Source of the DNA: Arthrobacter sp. 9V
GTDB taxonomy: Bacteria; Actinomycetota; Actinomycetes; Actinomycetales; Micrococcaceae
DNA length: 64,000 nucleotides
Reading direction: 5' to 3'
Assembly: GCF_902506065.1 (NCBI RefSeq)
Contig: NZ_LR732912.1
Coordinates: forward strand, 4,192,583-4,256,582
How positions within the stretch are numbered: the stretch's first letter is position 1; each line of letters starts with the position of its first letter. Made by a program: the position numbers and the translations under genes. A model generated the notes under the pieces. That model ran no database searches. It worked only from the letters and a program-made list of their open reading frames with translations, and had not been told where the DNA came from. Below are positions 7,745-16,331 of the stretch, one piece after another.

Positions 7745-9607
7745 TTAGAGGTTTTCCACCAGCGAGACGTCGCGGACAGCACCCTTGTCTGCGGACAGCG
7801 CCATGGCGGCGTAGGCGCGCAAAGCGGGAGATACGTGGCGTTCGCGGTCCTTGGGCTTGTACCCGCCGTTGACCTCAAGCTTTTCGCGGCGTTCGGCCAG
7901 GATCTCGTCGGAGACCTGCAACTGGAGGGAGCGCTGCGTGATGTCGATGCTGATGATGTCGCCGTTCTCCACCAGGGCGATCGCGCCACCGGAGGCAGCC
8001 TCCGGGGAGATGTGTCCGATGGACAGGCCTGAGGTACCGCCGGAGAAGCGACCGTCGGTGATCAGGGCGCACTTCTTGCCCAGGCCGCGGCCCTTGAGGA
8101 ACGAGGTGGGGTAGAGCATTTCCTGCATGCCAGGTCCACCTCGGGGGCCTTCGTAACGGATGACCACCACGTCGCCTTCCTTGATGGTCTTGTTAAGGAT
8201 CTTTTCCACGGCTTCGTCCTGTGATTCGCAGACAACCGCCGGACCTTCGAAGACCCAGATGGACTCGTCCACGCCGGCGGTCTTCACCACAGCACCGTCC
8301 ACTGCTACGTTGCCGCGCAGCACAGCCAGGCCGCCGTCCTTGGAGAAGGCGTGCTCCACAGAGCGGATGCAGCCACCCGCGGCGTCGGTGTCCAGGGAAG
8401 TCCACTGGTTTGACTGCGAGAAAGCGGTGGAGGAACGGACGCCACCGGGAGCCGCGTGCCACAGCGCCTGCGCCTCTTCGGTGGCTTTGCCGCCGCGGAT
8501 GTCCCAGTCGTCAAGCCAACCGTCAAGGTCCTCCGAGTGCACGGAGTGGACGTTCTTGTGCAGGAGGCCGCCGCGGTTCAGCTCACCCAGCAGCGCTGGG
8601 ATGCCGCCGGCACGGTGCACGTCTTCCATGTAATAGGTCTTGTCACCGGCCACGTTCGGGGCCACCTTTGCCAGGCACGGCACCTGGCGGGACTTGGCGT
8701 CCATCTCGGCAAGGCCGTACTCCACGCCCGCTTCCTGGGCCGCTGCCAGCAAGTGCAGGATGGTGTTGGTGGAGCCGCCCATGGAAATGTCCAGGGCCAT
8801 GGCGTTGTCAAAAGCCTCGGCAGTGGCGATGGAGCGCGGCAGCACGGAGTGGTCGTCGTCGTCGTAATAGCGCTTGACGAGCTCGACGACGGTGGCACCG
8901 GCCTTCTCGTACAGCGCCTTGCGCGCGGTGTGAGTCGCCAGCACCGAGCCGTTGCCTGGAAGGGCCAGGCCGATTGCCTCGGCGAGGCAGTTCATGGAGT
9001 TGGCGGTGAACATACCGGAGCAGGAGCCGCAGGTGGGGCAGGCGTTCTCTTCAATGAGGTTGATGTCTTCATCAGAGATGGATTCATCCACGGCGTCGGA
9101 AATCGCGTTCACCAGGTCCAGCGAGCGCACGGAGCCGTCAGTCAGGGTCACGCGGCCGGCCTCCATGGGGCCGCCGGAGACGAACACCACAGGGATGTTC
9201 AGGCGCAGTGCTGCCATGAGCATGCCCGGGGTGATTTTGTCGCAGTTGGAGATGCACACCAGGGCGTCGGCGCAGTGGGCGTTGACCATGTACTCCACGG
9301 AGTCGGCGATCAGGTCGCGGGACGGCAGGGAGTAGAGCATGCCGGAGTGGCCCATGGCGATTCCGTCGTCCACTGCAATGGTGTTGAATTCGCGCGGCAC
9401 AGCGCCGGCGGCCAGGATCGCGTCGGAGACGATCCTGCCCACGGGGGCCAGGTGGGTGTGGCCGGGGACGAATTCGGTAAAGGAGTTGGCCACGGCAATG
9501 ATCGGCTTGCCGATGTCCGTGTTGGCAACGCCGGAGGCACGCAGCAGTGCGCGGGCTCCGGCCATGTTGCGGCCGTGGGTAACTGTTCTGGAGCGAAGTG
9601 CAGGCAT
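7745..9607 (-). CDS. ilvD: Dihydroxy-acid dehydratase
   Basis: Iron-sulfur dehydratase of branched-chain amino acid synthesis, which converts 2,3-dihydroxy-isovalerate and 2,3-dihydroxy-3-methylvalerate to their 2-oxo acids. The 620 residues show cluster cysteines in I-S-N-C-D-K-I-T-P-G-M and C-P-T-C-G-S-C-S-G-M-F, plus the late motifs G-P-R-G-G-P-G-M-Q-E-M and D-G-R-F-S-G-G-T. ATG 9607 gives the usual M-P-A-L-R-S-R-T-V start with AGGATGG upstream; an ATG three codons earlier (9616) is possible. It stands alone, convergent with hxlA and divergent from the MmyB-like regulator. Confidence 0.95.
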   Translation of the reverse strand: MPALRSRTVTHGRNMAGARALLRASGVANTDIGKPIIAVANSFTEFVPGHTHLAPVGRIVSDAILAAGAVPREFNTIAVDDGIAMGHSGMLYSLPSRDLIADSVEYMVNAHCADALVCISNCDKITPGMLMAALRLNIPVVFVSGGPMEAGRVTLTDGSVRSLDLVNAISDAVDESISDEDINLIEENACPTCGSCSGMFTANSMNCLAEAIGLALPGNGSVLATHTARKALYEKAGATVVELVKRYYDDDDHSVLPRSIATAEAFDNAMALDISMGGSTNTILHLLAAAQEAGVEYGLAEMDAKSRQVPCLAKVAPNVAGDKTYYMEDVHRAGGIPALLGELNRGGLLHKNVHSVHSEDLDGWLDDWDIRGGKATEEAQALWHAAPGGVRSSTAFSQSNQWTSLDTDAAGGCIRSVEHAFSKDGGLAVLRGNVAVDGAVVKTAGVDESIWVFEGPAVVCESQDEAVEKILNKTIKEGDVVVIRYEGPRGGPGMQEMLYPTSFLKGRGLGKKCALITDGRFSGGTSGLSIGHISPEAASGGAIALVENGDIISIDITQRSLQLQVSDEILAERREKLEVNGGYKPKDRERHVSPALRAYAAMALSADKGAVRDVSLVENL

Positions 9608-9653
9608 GAATACCATCCTGCTGTTGTTCTACGCCCGGTGGAAGACGGTGTTG

Positions 9654-9663
9654 CTACTAGTAG
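9654..9663. promoter_or_regulatory. 10-bp palindrome in the ilvD/MmyB-like divergent promoter
   Basis: CTACTAGTAG is fully self-complementary and is the only clear symmetric element in the 86 bp between the two starts (9607 and 9694). It is a candidate operator for the neighbouring helix-turn-helix regulator. Confidence 0.35.
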
Positions 9664-9693
9664 TGAAAGTACCAGAGTAATAGTGTTGGGTGA

Positions 9694-10521
9694 GTGAAAG
9701 ATGAGAGGCGCAAGGAACTGGGACTGTTCCTCAGGACCCGCCGAACCCAAGCCCTTCGCTCGGACTACGGCCTGCCGCCGGTGGGTCGTTCCCGCGAGCG
9801 CGGCCTTCGTCGCGAGGAGATCGCGTTCCTCTCCGGGGTCAGCGTTACTTGGTACACGTGGCTTGAGCAGGGGCGGGACATCAGTCCATCGCGGCAGGTC
9901 CTTGAATCCATAGCGCGGGCCCTCCACCTGTCCGACACCGGTTTGGGTTACGTCCTGTCCCTGGGCGGCTATTCATCCGCTCAGCCAGCCGGTCCGGTGG
10001 CAGCCGATGCTCCCGCCCATGTGCAGCGGCTCCTGGACGCTTTGGACCCCAACCCCTCCTACGCTTTATCCCCGGATTGGGGGATTGCCGGGTGGAACCG
10101 CGCCTATGAGGCGCTGTATCCGAACATTGGAACGTTCGACGCCGCCGACAGGAACCTTTTGTGGCTGGTCTTCACTGACCCCTATATCCGCGATCTCCTT
10201 CCCGATTGGGATGTCACCAGCAAGCGGTTTTTGGCGGAGTTCAGGGCCGAAACCGGGCAGCGCCTGGGTGACCCGGATGTGGAGTACCAGGTGCAACGGC
10301 TCAAGGAAGCCAGCCCCGAGTTCCAGGAGAGCTGGGACAGATACGACATCCTGGGTTTTGAGTCCCGCGAACGTCAATTCCACCACCCTGCGGTTGGTGT
10401 GCTGCAGATGGAGCATCATCAGGTATCGCCTTCGGACCGGCCGGACCTGCACATTGTGGTGTACACCCCTGCTCCGGGAAGTGACGCCGGGGAGCAGATG
10501 CGGCGCCTGATCGGGGCTTAG
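9694..10521 (+). CDS. MmyB-like helix-turn-helix regulator
   Basis: A 275-residue protein with an N-terminal Cro/C1-type helix-turn-helix (about residues 1-80: R-R-E-E-I-A-F-L-S-G-V-S-x-x-W-Y-T-W-L-E-Q-G-R) and a C-terminal MmyB-type ligand domain (about 105-275), which in this family is PAS-like and may bind a fatty-acid-like ligand. The start is GTG 9694 because an in-frame stop precedes it directly. Such regulators usually control a neighbouring redox gene; here the divergent neighbour is ilvD, and the next gene to the right is a metal transporter on the other strand. Confidence 0.85.
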   Translation: MKDERRKELGLFLRTRRTQALRSDYGLPPVGRSRERGLRREEIAFLSGVSVTWYTWLEQGRDISPSRQVLESIARALHLSDTGLGYVLSLGGYSSAQPAGPVAADAPAHVQRLLDALDPNPSYALSPDWGIAGWNRAYEALYPNIGTFDAADRNLLWLVFTDPYIRDLLPDWDVTSKRFLAEFRAETGQRLGDPDVEYQVQRLKEASPEFQESWDRYDILGFESRERQFHHPAVGVLQMEHHQVSPSDRPDLHIVVYTPAPGSDAGEQMRRLIGA

Positions 10522-10533
10522 GACGGTTTCCCG

Positions 10534-11484
10534 CTATGGAGACAAAGCGGTCTCGTCCGAGGTAGCCAGTGTCAGCACGGCCTCTTCCACGGTCTGGTGG
10601 TCCTCCAGTTCACGTTCGATCCTGCGCAGGGCCACGGCCACTTCGTGTTCCGGGTGATCGCCTTGCAGGTCCACAGCCGCCACGAGGTACAGCTTGCGGG
10701 GACCCACAAATTCCAGATGGAGATAGGTGAGCCGGGCGATGTCCCGATGTTCCAGGAGGCGCCGCGCCATGGAACGCTCAATGTCCGGGGTGACGCCTTG
10801 ACCCACCAGGAACCGTCGGTTGCGGTCGATCAACACGACGGCAACTATCGCCAGCAAAACGCCAACGACGATCGAACCCACGGCATCGGGCAGGGGTGAG
10901 CCTGTGATTTGATGCAGGAACACGCCGAGGAATGCCACCACCAAGCCGATCAATGCGGCAGCATCCTCGGCAAACACGGCGCGCAGGGTGGGGTCGGAGC
11001 CCACCAGGACCTGCTCCAGGGTACGGCGTTCCAGTTCCCGGGCTGCTTTGCGTGTCTGACGGAAAGCCTGCGCGAAGGAGAAGCCCTCCAAAACAAAAGC
11101 CACGGCCAGCACCACGTATGCGATGGTGAAGTCTGAGGCGGGCTCCGGCTCAATGATCTCCTGGATGCCGTGCATGATGGACACCACCGCTCCGGCGGTG
11201 AAGAGCCCGAACGCGGCAAACATGGACCACACATATGCTTCGCGTCCATATCCCATGGGATGCTTCTGGTCCCGCGGACGCTGGGAACGACGCTCCGCCA
11301 CGAAGAGGAACACCTGGTTTCCGGTGTCAGCCCAGGAGTGCGCCGCTTCTGCCGTCATGGAGGCAGAGCCCGTCAGGGCGGCCGCCACGGACTTGGCCGC
11401 GGCAACCAGCGCGTTCGCCACGAACGCGATGATGACGGTCAGCAGGGTGGAGCCGGAATCTGCTTGTTTCTGGGATGCTGCCAT
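10534..11484 (-). CDS. Cation diffusion facilitator transporter
   Basis: A 316-residue membrane protein with about six helices and a C-terminal cytosolic domain (about 215-316). The helix II metal site is H-S-W-A-D (HxxxD), and G-Y-G-R-E-A-Y follows in the loop. The helix V site reads E-D-x-x-A, a variant seen in some family branches. The likely role is proton-coupled efflux of a divalent metal such as zinc, iron or manganese; the substrate cannot be read from sequence. ATG 11484 was chosen over GTG 11505 because family proteins start near M-A-A-S. It converges on the MmyB-like gene with 12 bp between the stops. Confidence 0.85.
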   Translation of the reverse strand: MAASQKQADSGSTLLTVIIAFVANALVAAAKSVAAALTGSASMTAEAAHSWADTGNQVFLFVAERRSQRPRDQKHPMGYGREAYVWSMFAAFGLFTAGAVVSIMHGIQEIIEPEPASDFTIAYVVLAVAFVLEGFSFAQAFRQTRKAARELERRTLEQVLVGSDPTLRAVFAEDAAALIGLVVAFLGVFLHQITGSPLPDAVGSIVVGVLLAIVAVVLIDRNRRFLVGQGVTPDIERSMARRLLEHRDIARLTYLHLEFVGPRKLYLVAAVDLQGDHPEHEVAVALRRIERELEDHQTVEEAVLTLATSDETALSP

Positions 11485-11580
11485 AGGGAAACCGTACCCA
11501 ACCACTGGCGGAAGATGCCCCGGCGTCGGGTAATTTCCTGTGGCGACCGCCAGCGGTTGGTTTCTGGCCTTTCCTCTGGG

Positions 11581-13128
11581 CTAGTCCCCCAGGGCACGGT
11601 AGGTGAAGTTCCTGAACCGTACTTCCCCCGTCCCAACGGCGAACAGTGCCGGGCGCAGGCTGAGGAGTTCGTCCGCGGTGTTTGTGTTGTAGCCCTCCAC
11701 GTTGAAACGGAGGCCGTGCCTGGTCCAGTCGCTCCCGTTCAGGCTGTAGTACTGGGTGACTATGTGGTTGTCGTTGACTATTCGCAGATGCAACGTCTGA
11801 GCAGAAGGCGCAGGTTCACGCCAATACGGGATGGCCCTGCCGGCACGATAGCTGGTCATGTGGCCGCCGTCGTGACCCATGCCGCAAAACAGGCGATCGC
11901 TGTAATACAGCAGCAGACCGCCCTGGGCGCCGTCAATGAGGTCCATCTCCACCGTGATCTCATAGCGACGATCGCCGACGATGCACGTTAATGGCGAGCT
12001 GTCAGAGGGTCCTGACCCGCGGGCTTCCAGCACCAGTCCGTCGTTAAAGGATGCCCGAAGATACTCGTCCTTGGAGGGGGCGTGAAAGGACCACTGGGTT
12101 CCAAAGCGTTGGGTGGAAAAATCGTCGGACAACAGCATTCCGTGGCTCTGCACTTCTGCGGGCGACCCGGGAGGCAGGGGTACCGCCAGTGGCAAGGACA
12201 GGTCTCCCCCGCCTGCCCTCGGCCATCCGTCCTCGTCCCATGCGATGGGCTCCAGGAGTGTCTGCCGGCCGAGGGTGGCGAACCCTTTTTCGTAGCCGTG
12301 ATAGATGCTCCACCATTGGCCGTGGGGGCCCTCGAACAAGGTGGCGTGTCCCTTGCTCCACCACGGTTCATTGGCATCCCATGTCCTGATAATCGGGTTG
12401 TGGGGGCAGTCCTCCCATGGCCCGTTAATGGAGCGGGACCGCGCAACGGTGACCATATGCCCGGTGGGCGGACCGGAGGTGCCTCCAACCGCCGTCGTGA
12501 GGTAGAACCAATCGCCCCGGCGGGTCAGTTTGGGCCCTTCCAGTGCGTAGGCTTCAACCACCCAGTCCTCGGGATAGCGCCAGCCGTCGTAGGCGTGCTC
12601 CACTGCTCCATTGGTAGCCAGTCCATCATCGCTGAGCCGGACCCGGCTGACTCCGCTGAGGAACAGGTAGCGGTTGCCGTCCTCTCCCACCACGTGCCCC
12701 GGATCGATGTGCCCTTCAATGCCCAGGTTGATCGGTTCGCTCCAAGGTCCCGCCATGCTTTCGGCATGGATGACATAGGTCAGCACAGGCGCAGTGGGGT
12801 CCGGGGAGATGGCCGTGGGAATGATCGGTATGTAGATGAAGTACCGGCCGTCCACTTTGCACATGTCCACCGCAAACACGCAGCCGATGGGCGTGGACAG
12901 GGCCGGTCCCAGCGGTTGCCAGTTCAGGAGGTCCCGTGAGTGCCAGATGATGAGTCCGGGTGTGGACTCAAACGAGGAGAAGGTCACGTAGTAGTCATCG
13001 CCGTCGCGAAGGATGGCCGGGTCCGGGTGATCCCCTGCGAACACCGGGTTCACGTACGTGCCATCGCCAAGATCGGCCCGGCGCTGGCCCTCCAGGCTCA
13101 CAGCGGGCGGCATTGTTTGGTGCGTCAT
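11581..13128 (-). CDS. Glycoside hydrolase family 43 enzyme with C-terminal beta-sandwich
   Basis: A 515-residue protein with an N-terminal five-bladed propeller. The GH43 triad is visible: base D36 in H-P-D-P-A-I, the pKa-tuning D142 in G-H-I-D-P-G-H, and acid E197 in L-E-G-P-K. The C-terminal part (about 320-515) is a beta-sandwich of the kind that caps xylosidases and arabinofuranosidases. No signal peptide is present, so it should act in the cytosol on imported oligosaccharides or glycosides. Likely specificity is beta-xyloside or alpha-L-arabinofuranoside. It is the last gene of a minus-strand GH3-GH106-GH43 set, 26 bp after the GH106-like gene. Confidence 0.85.
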   Translation of the reverse strand: MTHQTMPPAVSLEGQRRADLGDGTYVNPVFAGDHPDPAILRDGDDYYVTFSSFESTPGLIIWHSRDLLNWQPLGPALSTPIGCVFAVDMCKVDGRYFIYIPIIPTAISPDPTAPVLTYVIHAESMAGPWSEPINLGIEGHIDPGHVVGEDGNRYLFLSGVSRVRLSDDGLATNGAVEHAYDGWRYPEDWVVEAYALEGPKLTRRGDWFYLTTAVGGTSGPPTGHMVTVARSRSINGPWEDCPHNPIIRTWDANEPWWSKGHATLFEGPHGQWWSIYHGYEKGFATLGRQTLLEPIAWDEDGWPRAGGGDLSLPLAVPLPPGSPAEVQSHGMLLSDDFSTQRFGTQWSFHAPSKDEYLRASFNDGLVLEARGSGPSDSSPLTCIVGDRRYEITVEMDLIDGAQGGLLLYYSDRLFCGMGHDGGHMTSYRAGRAIPYWREPAPSAQTLHLRIVNDNHIVTQYYSLNGSDWTRHGLRFNVEGYNTNTADELLSLRPALFAVGTGEVRFRNFTYRALGD

Positions 13129-13154
13129 AGTTCCAGTCTTTTCACTAGTGGAGA

Positions 13155-16100
13155 TTACGGGCGGTTTTTGTAGACCAAGCTCAGTGGTCCGCGCAGACCT
13201 GCCGGTTGGATGTCGGCTTCATGGTTGAACACTGACGTCATGGGCGGGAAGAGCGTCCCGGTGTTGCTGCGGGCTTCAGCAATGAGCCGGTTGCGCCACG
13301 GATTGGTGACGCTGATCCGGATCCGGTTCGTCCCTGGCCTCAGCGCGTTGGTGTGCACCCTGTAGGGAGCAGTCCAGAGAATTCCTGACTCTTCTCCGTT
13401 GATGGTGATCTGCGCTACATCAGCAACATCGGCGAACTGGACAGCGTGCGGGAGCTCGGGGCCGTGGAGCTGGAACTCCACCACGTAAGTGGCCGTTCCG
13501 GAGAAGTGCTCGGCCCCGATTCCGGGATCTGTCCAGAAGGTGGCGTGCGGTAGTTGCACGGGATCGGAGCCGGGGATGGTGAGGGTCCATTGGCCGGAAA
13601 CCTCGGCAACCTGCTCCTTCACGGGGACCGGATCCGCTTCGCCTCGGAGAATGAAGAGCGAACCATAAGGAGGTAGACGTACGTCCAAGCCGTCCCCACC
13701 ATCTGATCGGCTGAGGGCACGTTGACTGAGTGTCACCGGGTCCCACGCAACGAAGTCGTCGGCCGTCTCAGGCAACCTCACGGTGGTACGCAGCTCTTCG
13801 TTCACAGGGTTGGCAATGAAAAGCAACGGCTGATCGCCATCCACCCATCGGGCAATCCGCCGCACCCGGGGGTCTCCTATGCTCACGGAAGGAGGAAAAT
13901 GCTCCCGAAGCACGGAAGCCAGATCTGCGGTGGGGAAAATCCTGCCTTTGTTCGGGCTGTGGTTGTTCGGGCTGCCCCAGATCAAACCACACAAACGCTG
14001 GTACTCGGTGTCTTCGTCAGCCAGTGAGCGCTTGGCCGTTGGACGTTCGCCCACCACCGTTGCACCCTGTTCCACCAACCGCAGGATGGCTTGGAGCGCG
14101 CCTGTGCTCATCCTGTTGCTGGCACCGCCGAGGTAAAGAAGTCTGTAGCGGGAGGAGCCCGCCTGCAGTTCGCCCTCCTGAACATGCAAGACCGTCTTGA
14201 GAGCATCCGGTCCGAGGTAGTCGTAGTCGTAATCAGCAGGAACGTCGCGGTTGCATACGTTGCCGAAAAGCGCGGTGACGGGGGCTTCCTCTCCTATGAA
14301 GTACGCGATGTCCACGGCTGGCCGGCCAAGGGAAAGAAGATGCGAGCATCGGGCCAGATAGTCCACCCAAGGCTTGGCACTGGACGCCCAGGTTTCATTG
14401 CGGGTAAAGGATTGCCCGAGCGAGGGCGCCAGCGCTATTCCAGGTGGTGGTACTTGGGTGGGTTGGTGCGGGGAGGTGTGGATGCAGAAGCGGGTCACCC
14501 CAAGTGCCAGTTGGAGGTCAGCAACATGCTTCAGGGACTTTGGTGAATCACTCCAAGGGTTCCGTCCGGAGGTGAAGGCTTCGGAGCCGGTATGGCTTCG
14601 CCCGTAGACATGTGCCACCGATGACGCCCCTTTAAGGTCTGCCACGTAGGTCGGTGCGGGACCCGCTTTAGAGCTGAAGGTCCACATGGCACCCATGGGG
14701 ACATCTGCATGCGAGCGCATGGCGAGGTCGTCCCCGAGCTGCGGCCTGCGGTCTTCCAATGCCTCGGCGTAGTAGATCGCGCCACGTTGATGTGCTTCTG
14801 CGGACAAAGTGCCGTAATAGGACTCTGCGAAGACTTCCGTGAGTGTGCGACGAAAATCGGCGAGGAAGAGGTCGCTGGAGTGGGCGTCCTCCACCAGGAA
14901 TCCGGCGGTGGTGAGCATCCAGGGGATCATGTTGTAGCCACGCAGACGGAGGAAGCCGGCGCCGAGGTGATCCGTGATGTTCTGAAGTCCGGCCTCTATG
15001 CTGTCGCTGAGCAGCCCGTCGATCGGTGCGTCGTCGAACTGCGCCAGATGGGTGGTGATGTAACGCCGGACTCTTTCACTGTCGAGTTTGTCCACTTCCA
15101 ATCCTGTGGCTTCCGGGAGAGCCGGGCCGTTGGTCTGGCCCGTGAGGGAGGAACCGAAGCGAACCACTCTCCACTTGCCCTCGGGAAGCGGGCTGGTGAG
15201 CCCGCCCTGTGAGATCTGACTGCTGACGTCAAGGATGCTGGCCAGCGGCACTGCAGCGAATGCTGCGGCCGGGTCTGTATCAAGGGAGTCGTAGTCCAGT
15301 GCAGTGGCGAAACCACTCTTGGCCTCCCGGTGGGCGGGAATGCCGGATTCGTAGAGGGCGAATCCTTTGACGGCATACTCGTTGAGCGGCCGGAACACCG
15401 GCGGGGGCACCACTCCTTTCTCGAACGCGGCCAGAACGGTGGATATCCCCTCGGCTTCGAGCCGCAACCGGAAGTGAGTTCCGGTGACCGCCGGGAATGA
15501 CATGCTCCGTGACGGGCATTGTGTCGCCGGCAGCGTGCAGACGGTGACGTAACCGCCGTCGTCGTCCTGGACCTGCAGGCTTGCCGTGGCGGGTGGAGCC
15601 GCGCCGAAGCCGTGCGGTCCGGGGAGCTCGATCACGCAGGAACGCACGGTCACGGGAGTGGTGAAGGACTGTTCAATCCAAGCGACGGAGGGGTTGTCCG
15701 GGTCACGGGTCAAGCGGAAACCGTCGACGGCGGTGGCCTGGTTGGCGGTGACCGCTTCAGTAGGCGAGTCGGACGTGCGGACGAACCCGGGTTCCAAAGC
15801 ATCGTGGGAGCTGTGGAACGGGATGGCCAACGCGAAGAGGTCTTTGGCATCTCCCGAACCTTCCTGCGGCGCGGCTCCCCACCGTGGGATGTCCTGATAC
15901 GGCCCTGCGACGTCCGGGAGCTTGTTGAGCTGAGTCAATTCGCCGCCTTGGACAACAGTCTGCGACCACACCAGCTTGCGCATGGCGTCAGCCTTATCAA
16001 CCCACGGGGCCCCGGAGGCGCTCCATCCAGCAGAAGTGGCAACAGTGAAGTCCAAGCCGAGGTCGTGCGCCGTCGCCACGGCAACGCCAACGGCTTCGCG

Positions 16101-16331
16101 CCACTGTTCGCTGCCGGGGATCACAGCCTTTTCCACTACCAGCGGATTGCCCAGTGCACCGTCGAAGGACTGGACCCCTCGTACGCCCACCGAGTGCAGC
16201 CAGCGCAGGTCCGCACGAACGCCATCGAGGTCCACGTTTCCGTCCATCCAGTGCCACCATGCACGTGGCCGCGCCGAATCCGGGGGATCCACGAACTCGC
16301 TCCAGAGAATGTCGCTCGTTTTTCCGTTCAC
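13155..16331 (-). CDS. GH106-like alpha-L-rhamnosidase family glycosyl hydrolase
   Basis: A 1058-residue protein. The N-terminal signature is R-P-R-A-W-W-H-W-M-D-G-N-V followed by G-V-R-A-D-L-R-W-L, the opening of the large GH106-type fold. A long (beta/alpha)-barrel region follows, and the C-terminus (about 900-1050) is a galactose-binding-like beta-sandwich (S-G-T-A-T-Y, G-I-L-W-T-A-P-Y-R-V). GH106 enzymes remove terminal alpha-L-rhamnose from plant pectins or rhamnosylated natural products. No signal peptide is present, so it is cytosolic. Its ATG overlaps the upstream GH3 stop by 4 nt. Rhamnose specificity is inferred; the active-site acids were not assigned. Confidence 0.75.
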   Translation of the reverse strand: MNGKTSDILWSEFVDPPDSARPRAWWHWMDGNVDLDGVRADLRWLHSVGVRGVQSFDGALGNPLVVEKAVIPGSEQWREAVGVAVATAHDLGLDFTVATSAGWSASGAPWVDKADAMRKLVWSQTVVQGGELTQLNKLPDVAGPYQDIPRWGAAPQEGSGDAKDLFALAIPFHSSHDALEPGFVRTSDSPTEAVTANQATAVDGFRLTRDPDNPSVAWIEQSFTTPVTVRSCVIELPGPHGFGAAPPATASLQVQDDDGGYVTVCTLPATQCPSRSMSFPAVTGTHFRLRLEAEGISTVLAAFEKGVVPPPVFRPLNEYAVKGFALYESGIPAHREAKSGFATALDYDSLDTDPAAAFAAVPLASILDVSSQISQGGLTSPLPEGKWRVVRFGSSLTGQTNGPALPEATGLEVDKLDSERVRRYITTHLAQFDDAPIDGLLSDSIEAGLQNITDHLGAGFLRLRGYNMIPWMLTTAGFLVEDAHSSDLFLADFRRTLTEVFAESYYGTLSAEAHQRGAIYYAEALEDRRPQLGDDLAMRSHADVPMGAMWTFSSKAGPAPTYVADLKGASSVAHVYGRSHTGSEAFTSGRNPWSDSPKSLKHVADLQLALGVTRFCIHTSPHQPTQVPPPGIALAPSLGQSFTRNETWASSAKPWVDYLARCSHLLSLGRPAVDIAYFIGEEAPVTALFGNVCNRDVPADYDYDYLGPDALKTVLHVQEGELQAGSSRYRLLYLGGASNRMSTGALQAILRLVEQGATVVGERPTAKRSLADEDTEYQRLCGLIWGSPNNHSPNKGRIFPTADLASVLREHFPPSVSIGDPRVRRIARWVDGDQPLLFIANPVNEELRTTVRLPETADDFVAWDPVTLSQRALSRSDGGDGLDVRLPPYGSLFILRGEADPVPVKEQVAEVSGQWTLTIPGSDPVQLPHATFWTDPGIGAEHFSGTATYVVEFQLHGPELPHAVQFADVADVAQITINGEESGILWTAPYRVHTNALRPGTNRIRISVTNPWRNRLIAEARSNTGTLFPPMTSVFNHEADIQPAGLRGPLSLVYKNRP

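Noticed and set aside
8456..9697. 413-residue plus-strand frame opposite ilvD
   Set aside because: It is an antisense shadow of a strongly conserved gene, rich in His/Val/Gly, with no family motif.
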